From Mastigias papua (taxonomy: Eukaryota > Cnidaria > Scyphozoa > Rhizostomeae > Mastigiidae): a stretch of DNA of 64,000 bases. Location of the stretch: NCBI GenBank assembly GCA_964019165.1, contig OZ025268.1, positions 11,242,359 through 11,306,358 of the forward strand, read 5' to 3'. Positions 26,701-37,500 of this stretch are shown piece by piece. Position numbers and translations under genes: made by a program. Each line of letters opens with the position of its first letter. Positions within the stretch are counted from its first letter, which is position 1. The notes beneath the pieces were generated by a model, which saw nothing but the letters and a program-made list of their open reading frames with translations, searched no databases and was not told the DNA's origin.

Positions 26701-29700
26701 CATAAATTCTATTAAGCAGTATTGGGTCCAAAGTACTCTTGAGTTTGTATATGATAGCAGCAACATTCAATTCACTTCTTATGCCTTCAACTCTTTTCGT
26801 CGATTTCATAAATTCATTGAAGACGAATACAAGTCAAGGGAAACTGACGATATATCCTTTAATTATTTGATAGAACTCTCTTCGTTACTTCTTGGATTAG
26901 CTTCTTTTATTTCACCAAAAATATGTGACTTTTGAAGTCTGCTATTCTCAACCCAGTTTTTCCGGAGATTATGCGCTTTTGACAGAACTAGTCCGTATCC
27001 TTATGTATAGTACTTATGTCTTATACCATATGCTTGTGTCTATAAGCAACGGCTAAAATTAGTAGCGGTTGAAAATAACGAATGTAAGATACTATCGATG
27101 GATGAATTTAGTGCAGTTGGAGAAATCTGTCTGATTTCATCAATTATTAATTTTTGATAATAAAGTATTTTTTATATGGCATCAAGAGTTTGGGAGAATA
27201 ATATCATCATCATCATCATCATCTAATGGGAGGTTCAAAATAAACCGCCGTGGCTCTCCATTTCCTTCTATCCTGTGCCATCCTGTACAGCTGAGTCATA
27301 CTTCTTCCACCAGAAATCTCTTTGATGTTGTCGCTAAATCTAACTTTTGGTCGTCCTCTGCCTCTTGTGCCATAAACCATTCCTAGTAATAAGTCACTGG
27401 TTATGTCTTTTCCCTTTAGTATGTGCCCAACGAAAGCCATTTTTCTACAATTAATAGTTGCTAGCAGTCTCTTGCTTACATTCATCTTATTGAGAACCCA
27501 GTCATTAGTTTTCTTGTCAGTCCAACTTATTCGCAATAAACGACGATAGCAACATAATTCAAATAGAATAATACCAAGCAGTTTTTAAACATGTATTAGC
27601 TTATTTTGTCTCTCATTCCCTTGTATTAAATTATATTCTATATTCTATCATTCTTAGCATCCAATTTGCATTTGTGACCCATTAACGTTCTTTCATTGCA
27701 TGATAATTTTTTCATTTTTCCTTTGGATATTCTTTTAGAGCAACTCACGTCTAACGAATAAGGGTATTTTTAAAGTAATCTTCGTTTGGTTCACTTTGAT
27801 GTGATTTTGCGTAAGTTAGAGAGAGCTGCAGACCATATCATGGTTATATACAGCTATTTAGAGGTTGATGCTTTTTGGGATTGGTACTTCTTGTCAGCAG
27901 AATTTTAGGCGTTTGTTCTTTAGAATAGTAGTATGGGCGTGGAGTTTCACTCTTTGCTGAAACCCAATCGCTGTTAAAAATATTTACAAGACTAGGTGAT
28001 TCGCAATTCGACTTGAAAATTCATGAAAATAGCTTTTGCTTCATAATTTCAGGCTGAAGATCTGGCCAGAAAGAAGTGCAGCAATACCACTGAAGAACTT
28101 GCGAACACAAAAGTAAAAACAGCTTTTTAAGTTTAGCTCTAGAGGACGTATTTTCTCTCTCTGTATTAATGAGTGAGGCAAAGAAATGGCATTATGAATA
28201 TAATGGTATATTTACACAGTTATAAGCTTAGGTGAAGTTACTGGGGGAACAGGGATTGCAACAGCCCCGAATGAAATTAAAAAATTTTGTCTGGCAATAT
28301 TTTTAATAACTGGTACATTGGTCGAAAATCCCCGGGAAATTTCATTTATTACTGCTTCTTGTCATTGCTGACTTTTGCACCATCACATTTACTTTTAAAT
28401 GTATGAAAAATGAAAGATATGTGTTTGGTAGTTTCCGTCATACCCTTTCATCAAGCAGGCCAGGCCCTTTCATTGTGCATCTGTCCTATACGCGCCCCTA
28501 ATGGAACAAATCAATTTTCGCCTCTGGTCACAGCACACCAAGACCCACAACCCACCCCACCCCACCTACGTACACCTCTAACCACATGTGAGCTCATCTG
28601 CAAAGCAGGAACCTATAGGGTTGTACGCTATAACACGCAACACCACACACAAGCCACCTTTTATTTCTGTCTCGCACACCACACAGTCTGGGGGCATGCT
28701 AAGCCTTTCAACTATTCATCATTAATTGTGCTGCTTGCAATGTTTTAAAATAGTTTGTTCATTAATTCTTCTTGTTTTCTTGCAGCATTACGTTTTGGCG
28801 CTTCAGCATGAGGTGGAACTTCTAAACAAGGTGCTATAACCTTAAATTTGATAATATTCTAGTTGAGAAATTGTTTATTGTGAACTTGGAAGTCATTTTA
28901 ATTTTAAGACTGCATGACCACAACTAGGATTCTTCCTCGAGCTACCAGATCTAGTAGGATTCTGAAATGTTGTGTAGATGACAACTATATGATGCACCAT
29001 ATCTAGGTTCAAATCTGTGTTAAGTGAGGAATATATTTTTCCTTTGGTATACTTTTGGTTTTGTTTGAAACATTATCATATTATTCCTGGAGTCATATGC
29101 CTCCATACGCATTATCATTTGCTAGATAGATATGTACTTTAAGAAGGATGTTTTTCTTAGGAGTTGGAGAAAAAGTTTTCGGAAACTGCGCAGTACAAGA
29201 ACCTTAAGAAGATGCTGGAAACGAAAAATGTGCAAATCAAAGACTTACGGGCTCGCATTAAGAGGTTTTTAGTCTTCAGTGCTTGTATCTGTTTATCTAG
29301 TAATTAAAGAAATTAAAAGGTAGAACTACAGTCGACTCCGGTTGCAATCACTCCGCTTGTAGTCACGCTCCGGATCAGGGCTGCGTTGTAGCGAGACTCG
29401 GGGGGCTCAGTCCTCCTTGTTCAAATGAGGAGAGTTGCTAGGGGGGGGATTCAATCCGCCTTCCAATGAGCGTATGCTAGTATAGTGAATTCCTAGCTTG
29501 GCTGTATGAACCAATGCTTTATTACGGGTGCCTTTTATCTACACTTTGGATTCAAATGTATTTGACAGGTTGATCCTAAATGGCGTCCAGTGAAGAGAGC
29601 TTTTTACAGGTTGGCCATAACCACAGCTCCTATCTCAAAACCAGAGATCCCTGTGGTCAATGTTTTGGCGGGAAAGTATTTGTTGGAATGCTTACGTGAT

Positions 29701-32344
29701 ATCTAAGCATAAAAAATCTATGTGCTCAGTTCTGTTGCTTTTCAAAATGTCCTAAAGAAGTGTACTAAATGAAATGATTGCTAGATGACGAACAACTTGC
29801 TGTTAAAATGTTTATAAAAAAGAGCATTTGCTGTCCAAGAATTGCGACAATTCCTGTATTCTAGTACAGCAATTATTATGAAATTACAAGAACTTCAGAA
29901 GACTGGTTTTATCCGTTTGAAACCAAGAGATGGTCGCTCAGAAACCTTAATCAAGGCATGAGAGAGATTTGTACTCTATGCAAGTTTTCCAAGAAGCTCA
30001 CGTATTTTAGAATTCAAACATCCATAGAACAATCAGCATCGTTTCGAACAAAACATGTATAAGCTACCTTGGAGAGGCCTATTTTCACTATTATTTCATA
30101 AAGGTTTCCAAAATACAAAGAGATGGTTTGTTGTTTTTTTAACTTATGCTTATGGTTGTTACCACCTGTATTGGGTTTGGGTACTTGGTCATTGGAAGAT
30201 AGTCCAAAGGAAAGAGGTTTCGTTTTCAGAGGAATTTTATTTGTAGCTGAAAAGGGATAGTAAACTGCTCATTTCTTACTGTATGATAGAAGAAGCCAAT
30301 GAAACAGTATTTTAACTCAGTTTAGTAATTCAGTGTCTGTTATATTTCGGACCTAGGCCCACTCGTGTAGGTCATTTGGCTGAATCTAGTAAAGAAATAA
30401 TGCATTTATATCAATTTTAATTCTTGAAAGTAAGCTCTTTCAGAAGATAATAATCAAGCCGACCAAGAAGAGGGAACGCCAGCTAACTTCAATCATGACA
30501 TTAAATCTCCTAAACGAACTAAAAAGACAAAAGTATATGTACAGTAGAATTGATATTATTGTTGTGTTTCTCTGGCCAGGAAAAGGTCTCTACATAAATA
30601 TTTTTCGAAAGTTTGAAACTGATCGTGATATGCAAGCAAATAGCAGTTTAAAGTTCACCAGTAACCAAGGATGAGATTGATGATCCATTTGTCCAGAAAC
30701 AGAGAAGTATACATCTCAGAATCTCATCATCAAACTTAACTGGCGAATTCCCAATTCTGTCAACGAAGCCTCAAACACAAATGGTTCTCCCACGAAAAGT
30801 CGATAAATCGCAGCTTTGAAAGAGCGCCGCACTGTTCATGTTCAAGTGTTTCAAAGTTAATTGATTTCTGCATTGAAATGTTGCTATTTCATTAACAAGG
30901 AATGGACTAAAGTCAGATAGGACAAAGTTTAACTTGAATATCAATTTATGCCAGCATCTTATCCGTCATGATGAATTTAGTCAACCTGTGCGATACTTTT
31001 TGAGCCCCAAGTGTATTTACATTTGAACAGTTTAGAATGAAACCTCAGATGTGATCATAAGTGTGATCCATACAATGGCTTGCAACACACAGCACCCCCC
31101 TTGGTGACTTTTTAGGACGGCACTGCTGCTCGGCATATAATCACATTATCGGCATTTCCAGAATTTAGCTCTGGTCAGACCCTTACAAACGAGCCTCTGT
31201 TGTAGTCACTCCGTTTGTAGTCACATTTCGGTCATAGCCACTAGTTCCTCCCTCCCTAATCAGCAGTATACCGTTTTCATAGTCACATTTGAAGAGAAAA
31301 TTGTTGAATTTTCGTGAATATCATCTTTGGAAAAGGATTTTCTTACTTGTCTTACTCATTTTGCATGCATTTTCATTGATGCAAATCGAAGTCGGATGGA
31401 ATCACGTTTATTTACTAGAATGCACTAATTTAACTGCTTTCTGGGGAAAAGTATGAAGATTTAATTAAGAAACTATTTAGCAGAATGCTTGAAATACGGA
31501 AACATACTTCTGTTTTCGATTACTTCACTGTCGCAAACTGTGTGCACGATAAATTTTCGCGATATTTACAAAAGTAAATCCTCGCAGAAATTAATCCAGT
31601 TCAGATAGTAAGTAATATTTCGATGGAACACCTCTATCAAATAGTATTACTCAATTGATGTTTTCTTTTTTAGTGAATATCGTTGTTATTTTTCCTCGTC
31701 TCATGATAGTTTTAAGAAGTCATTTCATTTATTGCCCAGTGGGGACAATTCTGATGGACAAGGTGTTTGGAAATAGTTTCTGTGGCAATGTATTAGCTAC
31801 AACAATAGTTTTCTATTAACTACCCATTTGTTTTAGGTAACTCTGCTTACAGTTGCACTCCGCTTACATTCAAACTTTACCGTAAAGCAGTCAATGTTTT
31901 TATAACCGGAGTCGACTGTACTTACAAACTGAATTCATCATTAGCCTTACCGATTTACTCTTTTGTCTTTCTATCCGATGGTGATTCAAACCGTGACTTA
32001 TCTACTTAAGATGATATAGCTATAGTGAAAAATACATGGCTCGGAGTACATTTATTTTTGTACCGATGGATTGAGATTATTCAATGAATAGAATGGAGAA
32101 GCAAATTTCTGGTCGCTTTCACTGTATTTATAGAAAATGATCCACAGAGCTGGGGAAGTAGAAATGGACGCTCTCGTGTTCAGTAATTTTTTAGGGATTC
32201 ATTCCAGCAGATGGCTTCTATATATGCTCAATTATTTTGCAAATTGTAGGATATAAGTTTTTGGCTCCCAAAAGTTATTTGCTATGCCATGATATTAATT
32301 GTCGCTGTTGTTTTTTTAGACATGAGCCAAATGCGGAAATTTGA
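13250..32344 (+). CDS. LZTFL1: LZTFL1 (leucine zipper transcription factor-like 1, BBS17), 12 exons, complete
   Basis: Predicted coding exons: 13250-13252 (ATG alone, then GTGAGT), 15443-15567, 20463-20657, 21421-21487, 21934-22008, 24955-25020, 25502-25594, 26391-26456, 28053-28112, 28786-28830, 29161-29264, 32320-32344. All borders are GT-AG and all phases agree, giving 307 residues against 299 in human. The N-terminus (IGLNENHQN, NYLRFARYNRG) and the block TNVLLLRQLFCQAEQW are near-identical to vertebrate LZTFL1. Exons 4-11 encode the coiled coil, including EINRLQEENTRLK and ELEKKFSETAQYKNLKKM, and the protein ends with a short RHEPNAEI tail. LZTFL1 is a cytosolic protein that restrains BBSome entry into cilia. 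Exon 1 is inferred from the ATG-GTGAGT junction and is the least certain part. If exon 11 is not spliced it would run on to a stop about 45 bases into the intron. Confidence 0.92.
15093..15379. mobile_element. Short inverted-repeat element, CCTCGAATTAG family, copy in LZTFL1 intron 1
   Basis: Begins TACCTCCTCAGATTAGCAC and ends ATCGAGGATTTGCAGTA. The middle matches the complete copy at 54427-54716: a GGGCTTATTTGAGGGGG-like phrase, GACATATGTTGCAGAAA, a CAGTCTTCATCATCAT-like phrase and AATTTGAAGTT. It is a diverged full-length copy of about 290 bp with no coding capacity. Confidence 0.75.
15971..16262. mobile_element. Short inverted-repeat element, CCTCGAATTAG family, copy in LZTFL1 intron 2
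   Basis: Starts TACCATAAGTCCTCAAATTAG and ends TTCGAGGATTTATGGTA, with the same internal landmarks as the copy at 54427-54716 (gggcttatttattctt, aaaaagctcattgtcaaaac, ggctattcgagg). About 290 bp, full length, diverged, in the same orientation as the others. Confidence 0.8.
16960..17045. mobile_element. Possible decayed pogo-like terminus
   Basis: The right border, read in reverse complement, is TACAGTCAAACTTGAGTAAA, in the style of pogo/Tigger ends that start CAGT next to a TA target. Phrases such as catgtaagtcaga recur at 16,475 and 16,970. No clear left partner was found, so this is tentative. Confidence 0.3.
17040..18110 (+). pseudogene. Ty1/copia-type retrotransposon fragment (reverse transcriptase to RNase H)
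   Basis: In shifting frames the stretch gives blocks diagnostic of copia polymerase: AFLQDNRVDREVFIEHLREV (17050 on), DRLCKAGLTQSKFDP (17200 on), IHIGDFIYY in place of the catalytic IHVDDFIY, then LGASQTRPDIAFEVCKLTMK and LLVFSDAS (17529-17732), and finally STTAAENSAMLDELEGAKY and YIDGRNLIECIRSAKSL of the RNase H region. Many stops and the lost DD motif show it is dead. LTRs, gag, protease and integrase were not seen. It lies in LZTFL1 intron 2 on the same strand as the gene. Confidence 0.85.
18407..20064 (-). mobile_element. Decayed pogo/Tigger-like DNA transposon in LZTFL1 intron 2
   Basis: The two ends are imperfect inverted repeats beside TA: left CCATCAACTCTCTTTAAAG, right (reverse complement) CAGTAAATTCTCTCTAAG, followed in both by a GGCA core and a tGTCC-rich interior. 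Inside, on the minus strand from about 19,330 to 18,709, lies the C-terminus of a DDE transposase: FILKLQFSTIKSKYRKLL, then after one in-frame TGA KEAWVSVSEETIRKCFQESG, then VTNGEEFANLVEEVNLE and an acidic tail. The AW-SV-ETI-CF pattern is typical of the Tigger/pogo family. The catalytic core is missing, so only the 3' third of the gene remains. Confidence 0.7.
19595..19650 (+). repeat. Short copy of the Penelope-like element tail
   Basis: The phrase around AAACATCTTTAAAGACAAGG followed by AAATGTCTCTGTTTTT closely matches 58,893-58,935, just behind the GIY-YIG remnant. This suggests a 5'-truncated piece of the same retroelement, here inside the pogo-like transposon. Confidence 0.45.
20668..20731. 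repeat. (AT)n microsatellite
   Basis: About 30 uninterrupted AT dinucleotides start 11 bases after the donor of LZTFL1 exon 3. Confidence 0.97.
27203..27545 (-). mobile_element. 5'-truncated RTE-like LINE 3' end with ATG-repeat tail
   Basis: On the minus strand the frame 27536-27219 reads ISWTDKKTNDWVLNKM, KRLLATINCRKMAFVGHIL, GTRGRGRPKVRFSDNIKE and LYRMAQDRRKWRATA, the C-terminus of endonuclease/reverse transcriptase proteins of RTE-like LINEs. The stop is followed almost at once by an ATGATG repeat (27203-27224), the usual tail of this group. The remaining frame is open, so the insertion is comparatively young. It sits in LZTFL1 intron 8, opposite to the gene. Confidence 0.8.
29329..31918. 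mobile_element. pogo/Tigger-like element with intact ends in the last LZTFL1 intron
   Basis: The 2,590-bp unit is bounded by perfect 15-bp inverted repeats CAGTCGACTCCGGTT, each next to TA, the target site of this superfamily. The subterminal DNA carries repeated gTAGTCAC/TCCGCTT phrases at both ends (29,340-29,380; 31,195-31,285; 31,850-31,865). No DDE transposase could be recognised inside. Instead there are four coding-like stretches, listed separately. It occupies most of the intron between exons 11 and 12 without touching the splice sites. Confidence 0.8.
29569..30819 (+). other. Coding-like block inside the pogo-like element, function unknown
   Basis: Four plus-strand segments look like coding exons. 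29569-29706 follows an acceptor-like TTTGACAG and encodes VDPKWRPVKRAFYRLAITTA... to a stop (45 residues). 29865-30062 follows TATTCTAG and contains EDWFYPFETKRWSLRNLNQG. 30441-30530 follows TTTCAG and in one frame gives EDNNQADQEEGTPANFNHDI then a lysine-rich run ending at a GTATAT. 30652-30819 reads SPVTKDEIDDPFVQKQRS... and ends RKVDKSQL before a stop. I do not recognise the protein. The segments could be exons of a captured host gene, an accessory gene of the transposon, or chance. Confidence 0.35.
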
Positions 32345-33139
32345 GATGGACGACAGAAAACAACCCACCTTTGAAGGAACGTTGAACTGACGGACAACAT
32401 TCCATATTACTGATTGCACTTTATTTGAATCTGAGCCTCTAGGCCAATTGCATGCACTTCCCTTTTCGTATTTTTGTCAGTAATTCATAGGAATTTTAAG
32501 CAGTTGTCTGTGCATTAGTAGTCAAGGAAGAACTTCATTAATTCTCAAAACTGTTAAACTTCATTATTCTTGGTACCCTAGAGAGTTTTGGAAATATTAT
32601 TCTTCGGTTAATTATGTTTTATTTTGAATTCTAAGTTATGAAAGTATAATGTTTCTTAAACATAGTGTTGAGAATAATAGTGTTTCTTAAAAACTAGTAT
32701 GATAGACAATTTTGAGAGACAATAATTCTTTTTTTGACACTGTAGTACTAGCGCTACGATACTTCATCGTTTCAGCTCATGATTGAACATGGTTGAAAAT
32801 ATAGTTTCCAAATCATTGCGGCTCCGCTGCACCAAACAATCTAGTGGGAGCATTCGATAGTGATAGATGGCAGAGGTCAGTGTTTTTTGAAGCAGAACTC
32901 AGCGAACTTGCACCAGTCGTAATAGCCAGCTTGTACTTGCGCTTCGGTATTTTGCACCATAGTTGGATAGGGCACATTTTTTGTACGATAAACTGGCCTA
33001 ATCTTGAAGTCCTCTCCTATTAGAGATAAATAGGCAGGAGTATACATGAATTTGCATTGAATTGTTAAGCAGGCCCCCGTCCTTGCATTGGGATATTTAG
33101 GGTGTGAAATTTTAAGGCTGAAAGTCTTGTTAGATGATC

Positions 33140-33145
33140 AATAAA
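33140..33145 (+). terminator. Likely poly(A) signal of LZTFL1
   Basis: AATAAA about 800 bases after the LZTFL1 stop codon and about 860 before the next gene's start. It is the first canonical hexamer in the downstream region that I noticed, so the 3' UTR would be about 0.8 kb. Confidence 0.45.
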
Positions 33146-34000
33146 ATTGATTAACACTATAAGAAACCTGTTGCTATAGATACTTATTATGATCTTTTAA
33201 GTTCCTGTTAAAGTCAATACTAAAGAAAATATTTTGGGGCATAGTTGATGTCATTTTCTTTTAAGAACGCTAATTTTGATGTTTCAGTTTAGGTTTATTC
33301 CATCAAGCTTCATCAATTCGTAAATATTGCTTTGTTCTTATGCTTTTTGCCAAATGCGATAGACCGAAAACTTGCGTATACACTGAGTGGGAGTTGTATA
33401 TAGTATAGAAATGAAATCCACACGAAGGTCATATTGCCTTGATTAGAAAGAAACGGCAAAGGAAGCCTTCAATGTGGGAAATTTGACATTTAGCTTCAAT
33501 TCATACAGTATCTCCAAGCAGCTATTGTTGGAGAGACCTTTCAAAAGGTTGTCCGTTTTTTCTTTTGAGTCTAAAGCATTACTTCAATGGTCTAAAGGGA
33601 ACAAGTGATAACGGATGAAGACTCATCATCAAAATGCTGAAGGGGATTGGAGAAAGTACCAGTTTAGCTCCATATGCTGCAAGCTTTACTTGCCTTTGAT
33701 TTCAAACAATGAACCGTGAACAAGTTCGATTTGAATTTCGTCGCAACGTTCGATTTCTGAACGTTGTGCGAGAAAGTTCGACGGCACTTCGATGCATTGC
33801 TTGATGTATATTGATCAATTTTACAAATAGTGTCTTCTTGTTTGTATCGTTTCGATGAATACGATGATGGCTTATCATGGGATTTATTGACAATGAACCA
33901 AGGGAGCATTCATGTGGCATGAATATTTATTTCAATGAGCTCTTATTTCAGGCATATTTATTCTCGGATTTTTGGAAGATCTGAAAGGCGTAGACGAAGC

Positions 34001-34527
34001 ATGAGTCTTGGATCCGGTTTGTAATAATGCCATTTGATTAGTATTCACTTGTCCTAAATTTAGTTGGGGTTTTTGCCAACCACTGTAGTCTTGGACTGTT
34101 ATTTTCTATTGAATAGCATTTGCCAACACGTAATCAATTTATCAGCCTCTTCCCTTGGTATTTTTCATACTTACAGTAGTTAAGCTGATCTCAAATCTAT
34201 TGTATTCAAGAACAGCCACATTCTATGGAAAACTACTCTAGAAAACTTGCACTATTTTTTTGACTGATTGAGCAACATCTTCCGTCTTTGAAATCTCCTC
34301 CACCCTCCCCCCCACCTTCGAAAACAAATTTTTGATTCACACAGGTATTACTACTAGTGCACCTTTCTTTTTGCTTTGAAATAACTAACAGGCTGGAGTC
34401 CTATTTCAACATTTTTCCACGAGGGAGGGGATGTTTTTGTCTTTTATTCTAATCTTTGCTTTTTTTACTTTGCTTTAGTAGTAGGTCTGAATTAGTTATT
34501 GACAACTATAGTTGTAACCAACTTTAA

Positions 34528-34586
<59 letters not shown>

Positions 34587-37500
34587 AATGGCTAGCCCAT
34601 GGTTGGAGACCTCCTCGTGGTGGCAAGCGGGCGCAGAGAGACACTGCCCTTAAGTTGATAGTGATTCATTTCGCAGAGATTCAGAATTGGGGCAGATTTT
34701 GACGACCTGTGGCAAACTGTCCAACCAGGCCCCTTCAGTGAAAGTCAGGCACAGCAGCTTCAGGCTGCAGTTCTGATAAGTAACTGTTGGATGTACACCT
34801 GTGGGATATTAATAGACACATATGGTTTTCTTTTCCTTTTCAAGTTCTAACAAATTACTTTGAAAGGAATAAATAAGAATCTAGATAAAATCATTTATTT
34901 CTTTCATATGATGCAGATATCTTGTTTTTTCAGATTGGTCTTACAGTGGAGAACTAGGTATGTATTGCTCAATTAATATTTGCTTGATATTTCAGTTGAA
35001 ATACTTTAAACAACTTTTGGCATTATGTCACATTCGTAATTACACCTTTTGCATTTGGTGTTGTCCGAGTCATTCCTCTTTTTGTTCCCAAAATGCCTGC
35101 AACGAAAACGTACTTGGATCTTCTTCTCATTCAGGCCCTGAGAACTGGCACAAAAATTTCCCTGTCGCTGCTGGCGAAAATCAGAGCCCAATTAATATCG
35201 ACACCCATGATGTTTTATATGATCCATACCTTGGCGATATCAACTTCTATGGTTATCATGCGAACGAAACATTTCTGAGTTACCGGTTAAGGAACACCGG
35301 ATTTGCGGTTAAGGTAGGCTGATTTACTACCTTATCGTGAGTCCTTTCATTTCCAACAATATGAACTGTCCTTTGTAATTTTTTGGAAGCGATTCAAAAG
35401 TCATATGTGGTATGAGATGTCTAGATTATTAGATATATGTAATAGAGAATTCAAATAGATAAATTAAATTCTATTGCAAAACTGTGCAATAAAACAAGTC
35501 TCAAATTTATATTATTAGGTAGTAGGATTGTCAAGGAGGAGCCCTCAAAGTAGATAGACTAACGAGATGAGGACTCCTTATGCTTATAGGAATCGCAAAC
35601 TTGTTGTGAATGGTAGATGATTAGTATCTAGAAGAACCATAATGTGTTTAGATTTGGATATACATTTACATGGTATTTTCAAAATGGTACTGTGCGCATT
35701 TTGCCAATGTGCATTTTGCGCAGCTTGCTAAAACGCAGAAATTATCATTTTTCAATAACAAAATCTCGGTAAGGGACATCAAGGATTGTTTTCTGATTTT
35801 GATTAGCAGTGTTCGACCATCGTGTCTATGTACAGTATATGCTATTCCAGTGTTTGATTTCCTGTCTTAACTGCTTTCCATTTGTTGTGAAAGTGAAGGA
35901 AGTGCTGTGGAACATAATCTTACCAAAACCACATTGTCCCCATTATAGCAACATTATGTACTTACAGCTTATAAAAGTGGCCATAAATAGCACATCATAT
36001 AAGAAGATCAAATGGATTAAAATATACTGTTTACCCCCGATAACTAGGACTCCCTTGGGGAATACGGAGAATCCTGGCAAATTTGAGCACCAAGTGATCA
36101 AAATTCACCTTTTAGTTACAGGCTTACTTTGATGTAAACAATTACAATTTTAATAGAAGCGTCTATCTGTCAAAAGTACATTGACCGTCGTCATGTTCAT
36201 TTTATATTTATCTTTCTAATGTTGTAAGAATTTTACGGAGATCACCTCTGAATACTTGCTGAACTGAAAAATGAAACTAATAGTTTCTGATATTTTTTAA
36301 TTAAAACATTTTTCTTAACATAACTTGTATCGCACGTACAATCATGACTATCACCAGGGTTTATACGGTCAGGGAAGGTCAGGGGAAAGAGGGTCTTATT
36401 GACTTAGGTCAGAGAAAGTCAGGGAAAGTCAGAGAAGTCATGGAAACTTGTAATGGTCAGGGGTAAAATAGCATTTTCATGCTACAGGTCAGGGGAAGAA
36501 TATAATTTTTCACAATCGAAGAAATATTTGGAGTTTTTAATTTAAATTTTACTTTTTTCCTTTTCTTTTATCTTGGCTTGTAGCTTTGTATAACTTATAC
36601 CTAGGGGCATCTAGGGGAATATTTACCGGGGAGTGTGGACTGCATAAAATCAACACTTGCACGAATTCCATTAACTGCTATTAACTTTAAAGTACTCAGG
36701 TTTGAAAAATCGCAATGGTACTTGTTAGGAGCAGGAAAGTACTCTAGTCAAATAAATGACACTTTTAATTATTAGACACTTATAAGTAAAATAAAGGTAT
36801 GCATACCGCCACTGGAGGGGGGGGCTGAAGCTGTACATTTTATTCTAATAAATTTGTAATTCCTCTCAACTTGGATGCTCGTTATAGACTTTCCTGAAGT
36901 CGCACCTGAGACCTAGAGAGGGTACTCCCAAACATTTTGAATAGGGTGTTCATTCTGCTTTTTTTGGTCTAAAATATGAGGAAGCGTTATTTCTTGGGTC
37001 TTTCAGTTGCACAATTACTTTTTTGAGTTCATAAAGTTCTGAATTTATTTTTGGGTCTTGACCGCGAGCAGAGTTTAAAATTAGGGGTAAGCGGGATTTA
37101 CAGATCAAACGTTTTATTTTCAATCGATTTTGGATGGAGACTTCTCAGAAGACTATTTTTTGGAACGGCATGGGGAACTAAAACAAGAACATTCTGAAAC
37201 AAGAAAACACCAAAGAGGAACACCTTGGTAAGAAAGGTATGTATTTGAATAGAATGGAATGCACCCAACTTGCATACAACATTATCAACTTAATAAGATC
37301 ATTTTGATACAATGAGATCCACTCAACAGAGGCCAATTCTATGCAGCATAGATCCGAAACGTCTTGTAACCTATACTATAGCAGCTATATTAACTCTGTG
37401 CGTTCTGGCAGTCATCCTAAGGTTAGTGAAATATAAAGTTTAAGCAATCGAAAAGGTATGGTTATAGCATCCTTCTTAAATGTTAACAGTGTTTTGCTAC

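Noticed and set aside
28410..28748. Plus-strand 112-residue frame in LZTFL1 intron 9.
   Set aside because: No recognisable similarity, low-complexity CA-rich DNA, no splice context; it lies wholly between two confirmed exons.
30055..30246. Hydrophobic 63-residue frame within the pogo-like element.
   Set aside because: Rich in W, Y, F and L as expected from T-rich DNA and with no family signature; the neighbouring frames are better coding candidates.
33952..34024. An alternative last exon of LZTFL1: acceptor TTATTTCAG, phase 2, encoding an arginine-rich tail HIYSRIFGRSERRRRSMSL and a stop.
   Set aside because: The phase fits LZTFL1 exon 11, but the same stretch contains the ATG and the donor that give the CA-related gene its family-typical start. 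LZTFL1 already has a good terminal exon at 32,320 with the conserved EP tail. Readthrough splicing remains possible but is the weaker reading.
35006..35278. Other-frame and minus-strand open frames over the second large exon of the CA-related gene.
   Set aside because: Shadows of the coding exon 35,135-35,313, which has clear carbonic anhydrase motifs in its own frame.
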